Source of the DNA: JAYODZ01 sp965660195
Lineage (GTDB): Bacteria; Pseudomonadota; Alphaproteobacteria; RS24
Direction of reading: 5' to 3'
Assembly: GCA_965660195.1 (NCBI GenBank)
Contig: CBFHZM010000062.1
Span: 1 to 10,786 of the forward strand
Length of the DNA: 10,786 nucleotides
The notes below the pieces were generated by a model. That model worked only from the letters and a program-made list of their open reading frames with translations, searched no databases and was not told the origin of the DNA. The translations under genes and the position numbers were made by a program. Positions 1-7,883 of this stretch are shown piece after piece; position 1 is the stretch's first letter, and the number at the start of each line of letters is the position of its first letter.

Positions 1-3000
1 TCGAAGCCGGCAGCAAGCTGACGCCGCGTATGGCACGTAAGCTGAAAGAGGATGGCCTCGAGACCTTGCGGGTTAGCGATTCCGAATTGATCGGTCGTTA
101 TCTGGCAGAAGAAATTGTTAATTTTGAAACGGGTGAGATTTTTGCTGAAGCAGGTGATGAAATCACGGAAGATAGCCTCGCAGCTTTGTTGGATGCAGGT
201 TATACCGAAATCACCACCCTCGATGTTGATCTCGTCAATAAAGGCCCGTTCATTCGTAATACGCTCGTAGCGGATAAATCTTCTGACCGGAACTCGGCTC
301 TGGAGGAAATTTATCGTGTGATGCGCCCCGGCGAGCCACCGACCCCAGAGACGGGTGCTGCACTGTTTGACAGCTTGTTCTTCGACGCCGAGCGCTATGA
401 CTTGTCGTCGGTGGGGCGTGTTAAAATGAATATGCGCCTCGATTTGGATTGCCCCGATGACGTTCGGGTTCTACGGAAGGAAGACATCGTCTCCGTCATG
501 AAAACGCTGGTTGATCTGCGCGATGGCCGCGGCGATATCGACGATATCGACAATCTCGGCAACCGCCGCGTACGCTCGGTCGGCGAGCTGATGGAAAATC
601 AGTTCCGCGTTGGCTTGTTGCGGATGGAGCGGGCGATTAAGGAGCGGATGAGTTCGCTTGATATCGACACGGTGATGCCGCAAGACCTAATCAATGCAAA
701 GCCTGTGGCAGCTGCCGTCCGTGAGTTCTTCGGCTCGTCGCAATTGTCACAATTTATGGATCAAACCAACCCGCTGTCGGAGATCACCCACAAGCGTCGT
801 CTCTCGGCCCTGGGGCCAGGCGGTCTGACGCGCGAGCGTGCTGGCTTTGAAGTGCGCGACGTGCACCCAACGCATTACGGCCGGATTTGCCCGATTGAGA
901 CACCGGAAGGGCCAAATATTGGTCTGATTAACTCACTGGCAACGTTTGCGCGGGTTAATAAATATGGCTTTATCGAGAGCCCTTATCGGCGCGTAGTTGG
1001 CGGCAAGGTTACTGATGAAGTGGTCTATCTGTCGGCCATGGAAGAAGCGCGTTACCGCGTGGCACAGGCTAATATTGAAATCGCTAGCAATGGTCAGATC
1101 GAAGAAGATTTGGTCAATTGCCGGATCAATGGTGATTTCGAGATGGTGACGCCCGATATGGTAAACCTGATCGACGTTTCGCCGAAACAGATTGTTTCGG
1201 TGGCCGCCGCCCTAATCCCGTTCCTCGAAAATGACGACGCCAACCGTGCTTTGATGGGCTCGAACATGCAACGTCAAGCTGTACCTTTGTTGCAAGCTGA
1301 AGCGCCGCTGGTTGGTACGGGCATGGAAGAGGTTGTTGCCCGCGATAGTGGGGCGGCCATCACCGCCCGCCGTTCGGGTGTAGTCGACCAGGTCGATGCT
1401 ACGCGGATCGTGATCCGCGCAACGGAAGAAACGGATGCCTCGAAGTCGGGTGTTGATATTTATAACCTTCGGAAGTTCCAACGTTCGAACCAGTCGACCT
1501 GTATCAACCAACGGCCGCTGGTACGTGTGGGCGATCGGGTTGAGCGAGGCGATGTTGTGGCCGATGGTCCGTCGACGGAGCTCGGCGAGTTGGCACTTGG
1601 CCGCAATGTTCTGGTCGCTTTCATGCCGTGGAATGGATACAACTTCGAGGACTCGATTCTGATCTCTGAGCGGATCGTGCGCGATGACGTCTTTACCTCA
1701 ATTCATATTGAAGAATTCGACATTATGGCACGTGACACCAAACTGGGGCCGGAAGAGATCACGCGCGATATTCCGAATGTCGGCGAAGAGGCGCTCCGCA
1801 ATCTCGATGAGGCGGGTATCGTCTATATCGGTGCCGAAGTGCACCCTGGCGATATTTTGGTCGGTAAAATTACACCAAAAGGCGAAAGCCCAATGACGCC
1901 AGAGGAAAAACTCTTGCGAGCGATCTTTGGTGAAAAAGCGTCTGATGTTCGCGACACATCACTCCGCCTGCCGCCCGGCACATCGGGTACGGTGGTCGAA
2001 GTGCGCGTCTTCAACCGTCATGGTATCGAAAAAGATGAGCGCGCTTTGGCGATTGAGCGCGAGGAAATCGAGCTTCTGGCAAAAGACCGCGATGACGAGA
2101 TGAATATCTTGCAACGCAACGTCTATAACCGGTTGGCGACACTCTTGATCGGTAAGCAGGCAGCTGCTGGCCTTAAAGCCATCGATGCCGATGCGAAAAT
2201 CACGCAATCTATGCTGGACGATTTGCCCCATAACCAGTGGTGGGATATTGCCCTTAAAAATGATGGAGCGATGAGTGAGCTTGAGGCCATGCGGCGTCAG
2301 TTCGACGAAGCCAAAAAGGCTCTTGCAGAACGCTTTGAGGACAAAGTCGACAAGCTGCAACGCGGTGATGAGCTGCCTCCTGGCGTTATGAAAATGGTGA
2401 AAGTCTATGTCGCCATTAAGCGTAAATTGCAGCCCGGCGACAAAATGGCCGGCCGTCACGGTAACAAAGGTGTGATTAGCCGTATTGTTCCCGTGGAGGA
2501 CATGCCTTACCTCGACGACGGGACGCCGGTTGATATTGTTCTCAACCCGCTTGGCGTGCCGAGCCGGATGAATGTTGGGCAGATTTTGGAAACTCACCTT
2601 GGTTGGGCCTGCGCTAATATTGGTAAGCAGATCGATGACGCTTTGAAAGCCTATGAGCAGCAAGGCAAAGTTGAGAATGTTCGCCAGATTTTGGCCAAAG
2701 TCTACCCGGATGATCAGCTGGTCTCTGAGATGGAAGATGGTCAGATGATTGAAATGAGCCATACTTTGCGCAAAGGTGTGCCGATTGCGACGCCGGTCTT
2801 CGATGGCGCGCACGAGGCTGATATTGTCGATATGCTTGACGCTGCAGGCGTTGATGTATCGGGGCAGGTGAAGTTACGGGATGGCCGTACGGGCGATTAT
2901 TTCGATCGTAAGGTCACTGTCGGCTATATCTATATGCTGAAATTGCATCACCTGGTTGACGACAAAATTCACGCACGCTCGATCGGACCATATTCGTTGG

Positions 3001-3281
3001 TGACGCAGCAACCCTTGGGCGGTAAAGCCCAATTCGGGGGTCAGCGTTTTGGCGAGATGGAGGTCTGGGCTCTCGAAGCCTATGGCGCGGCTTATACCTT
3101 ACAGGAAATGCTCACGGTTAAATCTGATGACGTAGCAGGTCGGACAAAAGTCTATGAGGCGATTGTCCGCGGCGACGACACGTTTGAGGCCGGCATCCCT
3201 GAAAGCTTCAACGTTTTGGTGAAAGAAATCCGGTCACTGGGTCTCAATGTTGAGTTGACCAGTGAAAGCAAGGACCATTAA
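1..3281 (+). CDS. rpoB: RNA polymerase beta subunit, 5'-truncated by window edge
   Basis: Beta subunit of DNA-dependent RNA polymerase; with beta' it forms the catalytic cleft and binds rifampicin. The frame is open from base 3 (EAGSKLTPR...) to TAA at 3279-3281, giving about 1,092 residues. Compared with the E. coli protein (1,342 residues), about 300 N-terminal residues lie outside the window. The ATG at 30 is internal, because homology continues upstream of it. Visible landmarks: NDR/MRPGEPPT region (about 285-360); rifampicin region beginning GSSQLSQFMDQ (732-764); ETPEGPNIGLINSL; an alphaproteobacterial insertion in the position of E. coli SI2 (about 2025-2390); the PGDKMAGRHGNKG active-site segment (2433-2471) with the two lysines equivalent to E. 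coli K1065 and K1073 at 2442 and 2466; KIHARS with the H1237 equivalent at 2970; and the C-terminal PESFNVLVKEIRSLGLN motif. No frameshift or missing key residue was seen. rpoC follows after 38 nt, as expected for one transcription unit. Confidence 0.99.
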   Translation, partial: EAGSKLTPRMARKLKEDGLETLRVSDSELIGRYLAEEIVNFETGEIFAEAGDEITEDSLAALLDAGYTEITTLDVDLVNKGPFIRNTLVADKSSDRNSALEEIYRVMRPGEPPTPETGAALFDSLFFDAERYDLSSVGRVKMNMRLDLDCPDDVRVLRKEDIVSVMKTLVDLRDGRGDIDDIDNLGNRRVRSVGELMENQFRVGLLRMERAIKERMSSLDIDTVMPQDLINAKPVAAAVREFFGSSQLSQFMDQTNPLSEITHKRRLSALGPGGLTRERAGFEVRDVHPTHYGRICPIETPEGPNIGLINSLATFARVNKYGFIESPYRRVVGGKVTDEVVYLSAMEEARYRVAQANIEIASNGQIEEDLVNCRINGDFEMVTPDMVNLIDVSPKQIVSVAAALIPFLENDDANRALMGSNMQRQAVPLLQAEAPLVGTGMEEVVARDSGAAITARRSGVVDQVDATRIVIRATEETDASKSGVDIYNLRKFQRSNQSTCINQRPLVRVGDRVERGDVVADGPSTELGELALGRNVLVAFMPWNGYNFEDSILISERIVRDDVFTSIHIEEFDIMARDTKLGPEEITRDIPNVGEEALRNLDEAGIVYIGAEVHPGDILVGKITPKGESPMTPEEKLLRAIFGEKASDVRDTSLRLPPGTSGTVVEVRVFNRHGIEKDERALAIEREEIELLAKDRDDEMNILQRNVYNRLATLLIGKQAAAGLKAIDADAKITQSMLDDLPHNQWWDIALKNDGAMSELEAMRRQFDEAKKALAERFEDKVDKLQRGDELPPGVMKMVKVYVAIKRKLQPGDKMAGRHGNKGVISRIVPVEDMPYLDDGTPVDIVLNPLGVPSRMNVGQILETHLGWACANIGKQIDDALKAYEQQGKVENVRQILAKVYPDDQLVSEMEDGQMIEMSHTLRKGVPIATPVFDGAHEADIVDMLDAAGVDVSGQVKLRDGRTGDYFDRKVTVGYIYMLKLHHLVDDKIHARSIGPYSLVTQQPLGGKAQFGGQRFGEMEVWALEAYGAAYTLQEMLTVKSDDVAGRTKVYEAIVRGDDTFEAGIPESFNVLVKEIRSLGLNVELTSESKDH

Positions 3282-3284
3282 TCA

Positions 3285-3298
3285 GGCGTTGCGACGCC
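3285..3298 (+). other. Small hairpin in the rpoB-rpoC gap
   Basis: GGCGT (3285-3289) and ACGCC (3294-3298) form a perfect 5-bp stem around the loop TGCG, which is of UNCG type in RNA. It lies 4 nt after the rpoB stop and 8 nt before the rpoC Shine-Dalgarno sequence. No T-run follows, so it is not an intrinsic terminator. It may be a processing or stability element in the rpoBC mRNA, or chance; the stem is short. Confidence 0.35.
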
Positions 3299-3306
3299 GA
3301 TTTATT

Positions 3307-3312
3307 GAGGAG
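3307..3312 (+). promoter_or_regulatory. rpoC Shine-Dalgarno sequence (decides the start)
   Basis: GAGGAG lies 7 nt before the ATG at 3320, near-ideal spacing. An in-frame TTG at 3305 would give a 5-residue-longer protein, but it overlaps this site and has no ribosome binding site of its own, so the ATG at 3320 is preferred. Confidence 0.85.
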
Positions 3313-3319
3313 TGACGAC

Positions 3320-6300
3320 ATGAACCATGAGGTCATGAATATCTTCAACCCGCAGGCCAATCAGCAGGCCTTCGATCAAATTCGCATCTCGATCGCGAGC
3401 CCAGAGAAAATTCTCTCTTGGTCCTATGGCGAGATCAAGAAGCCGGAGACGATCAATTACCGCACCTTCAAACCCGAGCGCGATGGTTTGTTTTGTGCTC
3501 GTATTTTTGGTCCGATCAAGGATTATGAATGCTTGTGCGGCAAATATAAGCGGATGAAGTATAAAGGCATTATCTGCGAAAAATGTGGTGTTGAAGTGAC
3601 GCTGACGAAAGTCCGTCGTGAGCGCATGGGGCATATCGAATTAGCTGCACCCGTTGCCCATATTTGGTTCTTGAAGTCGTTGCCAAGCCGTATTGGCTTG
3701 CTGCTCGATATGACGCTTAAAGATCTCGAGCGGGTTCTGTATTTCGAGCAATTTATTGTCCTCGATCCAATGTTGTCGGCGTTGAAAAAAGGCCAATTGC
3801 TGACCGAAGAGGAATATTTGCAAGCCCAAGATGATTATGGTGAAGACAGTTTCTCTGCCGGTATTGGCGCTGAAGCGGTGCGAACCATGCTGCAGGAGTT
3901 GAACCTCGAAGAGCTCCGTGATCATTTGCGCGTAGAGATCGCAGAGGCGACCACCGAACTGAAGCCGAAGAAATTGGCGAAGCGTTTGAAAGTTGTTGAG
4001 GCCTTTTTGCGTTCGGGCAGCCGTCCCGAGTGGATGATCATGACGATTGTGCCGGTCATTCCGCCTGAGCTCCGTCCGCTGGTGCCGCTCGATGGCGGCC
4101 GTTTTGCGACCTCAGATTTGAACGATTTGTATCGCCGAGTTATCAATCGGAATAATCGTTTGAAACGCCTGATTGAGTTGCGCGCGCCAGATATTATTGT
4201 GCGGAACGAAAAACGGATGCTGCAAGAGTCGGTTGATGCCCTGTTTGACAATGGTCGCCGCGGGCGCGTTATCACCGGCGGCAATAAGCGGCCGCTGAAA
4301 TCACTGTCCGACATGTTGAAGGGTAAGCAAGGGCGCTTCCGGCAAAACCTTTTGGGCAAGCGCGTTGATTATTCGGGACGCTCAGTCATCGTGGTTGGCC
4401 CAGAGCTTAAGTTACATCAGTGCGGCCTGCCGAAGCAAATGGCGCTTGAGCTGTTTAAACCATTTATCTATTCACGTTTGGAAGCCAAAGGGCTCTCGGC
4501 GACGGTGAAGCAGTCGAAGAAAATGGTCGAGAAAGCGCGGCCCGAAGTTTGGGATATTCTCGATGAGGTAATCCGTGAGCACCCTGTTCTGTTGAACCGG
4601 GCGCCGACCTTGCACCGTCTGGGTATTCAGGCTTTTGAGCCGGTTTTGATTGAAGGTAAGGCGATCCAGCTTCACCCGTTGGTTTGTGCCGCTTTTAACG
4701 CCGATTTTGATGGCGACCAAATGGCGGTTCACGTGCCCCTGTCGCTCGAAGCACAGTTGGAAGCCCGCGTTCTAATGATGTCGACCAACAATATTCTGCA
4801 CCCTGCGAACGGGGCGCCGATTATTGTGCCGTCACAAGACATCGTTCTCGGTCTTTACTACATGACGCTGGAGCGCGACGGCATGCCAGGCGAGGGCAGC
4901 TTGATTGGTGGCCTTGATGAGCTGGAGCATGCGCTGGAAACCAAAGCTGTTACGCTCCACACCAAAATTAAAGCCCGCATCGAAGAAATGAATGAACAGG
5001 GTGAAATTATCTCGCGCGTGGTTGATACAACGCCTGGGCGCTTAATGTTGGCGCAGGAGCTGCCGAAGCACGAAAAGCTGCCATACAGCACCGTCAACCG
5101 TTTGATGACCAAGAAAGAAGTTTCGAAGGTGATCGACGCGGTTTATCGCCACTGCGGGCAGAAAGAAACCGTTTTGTTCTGCGACCATATTATGTTGTTG
5201 GGCTTCCGTCAGGCTGCTCGTGCCGGAATTTCTTTCGGTAAAGACGATATGGTGATCCCGGGCGATAAAGAGAAACTGATCGAAGAAACAGCGCAGCTCG
5301 CAAAAGAATATGAGCAGCAATATATCGACGGTCTGATTACCCAAGGGGAAAAATATAATAAGGTGGTTGATGCCTGGGCGCGGTGTACCGACCGTGTGGC
5401 TGATGCCATGATGAATAAGATCTCTTCGGTCGATATAGAGGCGATGAAGGATGACAACCGCTTCATTAACTCGATCTACATGATGTCGCATTCTGGGGCG
5501 CGTGGTTCTCCGGCGCAGATGAAACAGTTGGCTGGGATGCGCGGTCTGATGGCGAAGCCGTCGGGCGAGATTATTGAGACACCTATTATCTCGAACTTTA
5601 AAGAAGGTCTCACCGTTCTTGAGTATTTTAACTCGACCCACGGCGCGCGAAAAGGTCTCGCCGATACGGCTTTGAAGACGGCAAACTCTGGTTACCTAAC
5701 GCGTCGTCTGGTTGACGTTGCGCAAGATAGCATCATCAATGAGGTCGATTGTGGTACTAAAGGTGGTATCACTGTTTCGGCCGTGATCGAGGCGGGTGAA
5801 GTTATTACTTCGCTGTCTGATCGCGTTCTTGGTCGCTTCCCTGTCGAAGATGTTGTTCATCCAGCGTCGGGAGAGGTGATTGTCAAACGGGGTGAGATGA
5901 TTGTTGAGCAGCATGTGCCGGCGATCGAAGAGGCTAATCTGCTTGGCATCAAGATCCGTTCGGTGTTGACATGTGAGAGCAAGACCGGCGTTTGTGGCCA
6001 TTGTTATGGTCGTGACCTGGCTCGCGGTACACCCGTTAATATTGGTGAAGCGGTTGGCGTGATTGCCGCTCAATCGATTGGTGAGCCTGGTACACAGCTG
6101 ACTATGCGGACCTTCCACATTGGTGGCACGGCGCAGGTGGTTGACCAATCTTTTGTCGAGTCAAACGCCGAAGGTAAAATCGAGTTTGAGAATGCCAATG
6201 TCGTCGAAGATAGCCAAGGTCGCTTGGTTGTCATGGGGCGTAACGTGCATGTCAAGGTGATCGATAATAATGGTCTCGAGCGCGCTAATCAGAAGCTGAC

Positions 6301-7492
6301 ATACGGTGCACGTCTTCGGGTCAAAGAAGGCGATATGGTAAGCCGCGGGTCGCGTCTGGCGGAATGGGAGCCTTATGCGATCCCGATTTTGACTGAGGTC
6401 AATGGTGTTGTCGGTTTTGAAGATATTGTCGATGGTGTCACCGTGACTGAGCGCTCGGATGAGGCGACGGGTATTTCGCAACGCGAAGTGGTCGACCATA
6501 TCACCGGCACACGTGGTTCAGATCTGAAGCCCTCGCTGGTCGTTAAGGGTGAAGATGGCGAAGTATTGAAACTGGCTAGTGGCGCGGAAGCGCGTTATGC
6601 CCTAGCGCCTGGAGCGATCTTGTCGGTCGATAATGGTGCTAAGGTGCATGCTGGTGATATTCTGGCGCGGATTCCAACCGAGGGAGCAACCTCGAGCGAT
6701 ATTACGGGTGGTCTGCCTCGCGTGGCTGAATTATTCGAAGCGCGTCGTCCGAAGGACCATGCGATCATCGCCGAGGTGACAGGTCGCGTCGAATTTGGTC
6801 GCGATTTCAAGAGCAAGCGCCGGATCATCATTCAGCCGCTAGAGGCTGATCTGGAGCCAGTAGAATATCTTGTCCCGCGCACTAAGCATTTGTCGGTGCA
6901 AGAGGGCGATATCATTGAAAAAGGCGAATATCTCGTCGATGGAAACCCAGCGCCGCATGATATTCTGGCGATTTCGGGTGTCGAACAGCTGGCGGCCTTT
7001 TTGGTGAATGAAATCCAAGACGTTTACCGCCTGCAAGGTGTGACCATCAATGATAAGCACATTGAGGTGATCGTCCGGCAGATGTTGCAAAAGGTCGAAA
7101 TCGAGACGATTGGAGACAGCGATTTTCTGTCAGCCGAACAAATCGATAAGTCGGAGTTTGATGAGGTTGTCGCCAAGCTTGAGGCTGAGGGAAAAACTCC
7201 GCCAACGGGCAAGCCGATCCTTCTTGGGATCACCAAAGCAAGCTTGCAAACGCGGTCGTTTATCTCAGCGGCATCGTTCCAGGAGACAACGCGGGTACTC
7301 ACCGAAGCCGCTATTAATGGCAAATATGACGATCTGTTTGGTCTGAAAGAAAATGTCATTGTTGGCCGCTTGATCCCAGCAGGGACGGGCGGGTTGATGC
7401 AACGTTTGAAAGCTGAAGCCGCTAGCCGCGACGCGATTCTCGCCGAAGAGGCAGGAATCGGTGCGATCGAGGCGCAAGAGGCTGAGGCTTAA
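3320..7492 (+). CDS. rpoC: RNA polymerase beta' subunit
   Basis: Beta' subunit of RNA polymerase; it carries the catalytic magnesium site, the clamp and the trigger loop. It is 1,390 residues (ATG 3320 to TAA 7490-7492), the usual length for Alphaproteobacteria. The start MNHEVMNIFNPQ matches the family and has GAGGAG 7 nt upstream. In order: N-terminal zinc site C71, C73, C86, C89; catalytic NADFDGDQMAVH at residues 460-471 (nt 4697-4732) with aspartates 462, 464 and 466; bridge helix (about 766-801, THGARKGLADTALKTANSGY); second zinc site C811, C885, C892, C895; trigger loop with M929 and H933 in TMRTFHIGG. A proteobacterial SI3 insertion splits the trigger loop region (about 940-1125) before the GGLPRVAELFEARRPK motif. 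The last roughly 20 residues are alanine- and glutamate-rich, typical of a flexible tail. All metal ligands are intact, so this is a functional gene. It is transcribed with rpoB and ended by the terminator at 7526-7554. Confidence 0.99.
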   Translation: MNHEVMNIFNPQANQQAFDQIRISIASPEKILSWSYGEIKKPETINYRTFKPERDGLFCARIFGPIKDYECLCGKYKRMKYKGIICEKCGVEVTLTKVRRERMGHIELAAPVAHIWFLKSLPSRIGLLLDMTLKDLERVLYFEQFIVLDPMLSALKKGQLLTEEEYLQAQDDYGEDSFSAGIGAEAVRTMLQELNLEELRDHLRVEIAEATTELKPKKLAKRLKVVEAFLRSGSRPEWMIMTIVPVIPPELRPLVPLDGGRFATSDLNDLYRRVINRNNRLKRLIELRAPDIIVRNEKRMLQESVDALFDNGRRGRVITGGNKRPLKSLSDMLKGKQGRFRQNLLGKRVDYSGRSVIVVGPELKLHQCGLPKQMALELFKPFIYSRLEAKGLSATVKQSKKMVEKARPEVWDILDEVIREHPVLLNRAPTLHRLGIQAFEPVLIEGKAIQLHPLVCAAFNADFDGDQMAVHVPLSLEAQLEARVLMMSTNNILHPANGAPIIVPSQDIVLGLYYMTLERDGMPGEGSLIGGLDELEHALETKAVTLHTKIKARIEEMNEQGEIISRVVDTTPGRLMLAQELPKHEKLPYSTVNRLMTKKEVSKVIDAVYRHCGQKETVLFCDHIMLLGFRQAARAGISFGKDDMVIPGDKEKLIEETAQLAKEYEQQYIDGLITQGEKYNKVVDAWARCTDRVADAMMNKISSVDIEAMKDDNRFINSIYMMSHSGARGSPAQMKQLAGMRGLMAKPSGEIIETPIISNFKEGLTVLEYFNSTHGARKGLADTALKTANSGYLTRRLVDVAQDSIINEVDCGTKGGITVSAVIEAGEVITSLSDRVLGRFPVEDVVHPASGEVIVKRGEMIVEQHVPAIEEANLLGIKIRSVLTCESKTGVCGHCYGRDLARGTPVNIGEAVGVIAAQSIGEPGTQLTMRTFHIGGTAQVVDQSFVESNAEGKIEFENANVVEDSQGRLVVMGRNVHVKVIDNNGLERANQKLTYGARLRVKEGDMVSRGSRLAEWEPYAIPILTEVNGVVGFEDIVDGVTVTERSDEATGISQREVVDHITGTRGSDLKPSLVVKGEDGEVLKLASGAEARYALAPGAILSVDNGAKVHAGDILARIPTEGATSSDITGGLPRVAELFEARRPKDHAIIAEVTGRVEFGRDFKSKRRIIIQPLEADLEPVEYLVPRTKHLSVQEGDIIEKGEYLVDGNPAPHDILAISGVEQLAAFLVNEIQDVYRLQGVTINDKHIEVIVRQMLQKVEIETIGDSDFLSAEQIDKSEFDEVVAKLEAEGKTPPTGKPILLGITKASLQTRSFISAASFQETTRVLTEAAINGKYDDLFGLKENVIVGRLIPAGTGGLMQRLKAEAASRDAILAEEAGIGAIEAQEAEA

Positions 7493-7525
7493 GCCGCATT
7501 TGCCCTGATTTGGCATAAATCAACG

Positions 7526-7554
7526 AAAAAGGCCGGTTCAAACCGGCCTTTTTT
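7526..7554 (+). terminator. Intrinsic terminator of the rpoBC unit
   Basis: The arms GGCCGGT (7531-7537) and ACCGGCC (7542-7548) form a perfect 7-bp GC-rich stem with a TCAA loop, followed by six T residues (7549-7554). The five A residues before the stem can extend the pairing, and the symmetry would also let it work on the opposite strand. It lies 34 nt after the rpoC stop, as expected for a rho-independent terminator. It implies that the downstream ribosomal genes have their own promoter or depend on read-through. Confidence 0.93.
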
Positions 7555-7575
7555 GCTTGAATATGTGGTTTCAGG

Positions 7576-7605
7576 CTTGACGCAAGGGCAACGATCTCGT
7601 ATTTA
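7576..7605 (+). promoter_or_regulatory. Candidate promoter of the rpsL-rpsG-fusA operon
   Basis: CTTGACG at 7576-7582 gives a good -35 element (TTGACG, 5 of 6 to the sigma70 consensus). After a 17-nt spacer, TATTTA at 7600-7605 is a weak -10 (TAT conserved). The pattern also fits the CTTGAC-N17-CTATAT form described for rhizobial housekeeping promoters. It sits just after the rpoC terminator, where a str-operon promoter is needed, but would leave a leader of about 270 nt. Weaker candidates exist nearer to rpsL, so this is an inference from spacing and consensus only. Confidence 0.4.
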
Positions 7606-7717
7606 TCAGCCACTTTGGTGACAGGGCTGTGAGCCTAACTCGATCGTGACATCTAAGTCATTGATGTTAAAGGGTTCAAACGCTGTTGTTAGTTCTGAAG
7701 TAAAAGATAAGGCGCAA

Positions 7718-7735
7718 GATCCGTGTTTTCGGGTC
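7718..7735 (+). other. Hairpin in the rpsL leader
   Basis: GATCCG (7718-7723) pairs with CGGGTC (7730-7735), including one G-U pair, around the loop TGTTTT. It would lie in the rpsL mRNA leader if transcription starts at the candidate promoter upstream. No T-run follows directly, so it is not a typical terminator. Confidence 0.35.
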
Positions 7736-7839
7736 CTCTGCATTCGAAGAATTGGCTGATTTTGGCCATTTTTCTGGGTTCGTTGCTGTCGGTATTTCGG
7801 TAGTTATGTCGGACCCATGCCCTTTTCAGGGTTTGTGAG

Positions 7840-7855
7840 GCGCACAAAGGTGCGT
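7840..7855 (+). other. Hairpin just upstream of the rpsL ribosome binding site
   Basis: GCGCAC (7840-7845) pairs with GTGCGT (7850-7855) around the loop AAAG: five Watson-Crick pairs plus a terminal G-U. It ends 14 nt before the rpsL Shine-Dalgarno sequence. A weaker stem, CCCT/AGGG (7820-7823 with 7828-7831), lies directly upstream. The position would suit a translational control structure for the ribosomal-protein operon, but nothing in the sequence proves that. Confidence 0.4.
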
Positions 7856-7869
7856 TGCGATGAATAAAC

Positions 7870-7875
7870 GGGGAG
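7870..7875 (+). promoter_or_regulatory. rpsL Shine-Dalgarno sequence (decides the start)
   Basis: GGGGAG lies 8 nt before the ATG at 7884. An in-frame ATG at 7860 would add eight residues (MNKRGVGT) but would place this site inside the coding region. S12 proteins begin MPTINQL, so 7884 is chosen. Confidence 0.85.
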
Positions 7876-7883
7876 TTGGCACT

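Larger units (their letters stand above)
7493..7883 (+). other. rpoC-rpsL intergenic region (391 nt): terminator, candidate promoter, leader
   Basis: This is the only long gene-free stretch in the window. Its first part holds the rpoC terminator (7526-7554). After it come a candidate promoter (7576-7605) and then about 270 nt of probable rpsL leader containing three local hairpins (7718-7735, 7820-7831 and 7840-7855). I see no tRNA, no repeat and no convincing protein-coding ORF. The one short + strand ORF (7664-7759, 31 codons) lacks a ribosome binding site and resembles nothing I know. Confidence 0.7.

Noticed and set aside
30..32. ATG at 30 as the start of rpoB
   Set aside because: The frame is open to the window edge and the upstream residues EAGSKLTPR fit the family. 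The protein would otherwise lack about 300 N-terminal residues, so this Met is internal.
533..552. Short tandem repeat of GATATCGAC in rpoB
   Set aside because: It is two copies inside the coding sequence that encode the family-typical acidic DIDDID segment; explained by protein conservation.
1959..2813. Long minus-strand open frame (284 codons) opposite rpoB
   Set aside because: It is antisense to a conserved, clearly coding region (RpoB SI2 and active-site segment) and its translation matches no family; a shadow of rpoB codon bias.
3305..3307. TTG at 3305 as the rpoC start
   Set aside because: It overlaps the Shine-Dalgarno sequence GAGGAG (3307-3312), which is well spaced for the ATG at 3320 matching the family N-terminus.
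5042..5641. Minus-strand open frame (199 codons) opposite rpoC
   Set aside because: It lies fully opposite the conserved beta' core and has no recognisable product or initiation signal; a codon-bias shadow.
7646..7673. Alternative promoter GTGACA - 16 nt - TAAAGG
   Set aside because: The -35 is acceptable but the -10 matches only three of six positions with a short spacer; weaker than the 7576-7605 candidate.
7664..7759. 31-codon + strand ORF in the rpoC-rpsL gap as a small gene or leader peptide
   Set aside because: There is no Shine-Dalgarno sequence, no run of regulatory codons, and the product resembles nothing known to me; expected by chance in a gap of this size.
7860..7883. ATG at 7860 as the rpsL start (eight extra residues)
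   Set aside because: S12 begins MPTINQL and a strong ribosome binding site lies between the two ATGs. The only upstream match for the first ATG is a partial AAAGG buried in a hairpin.
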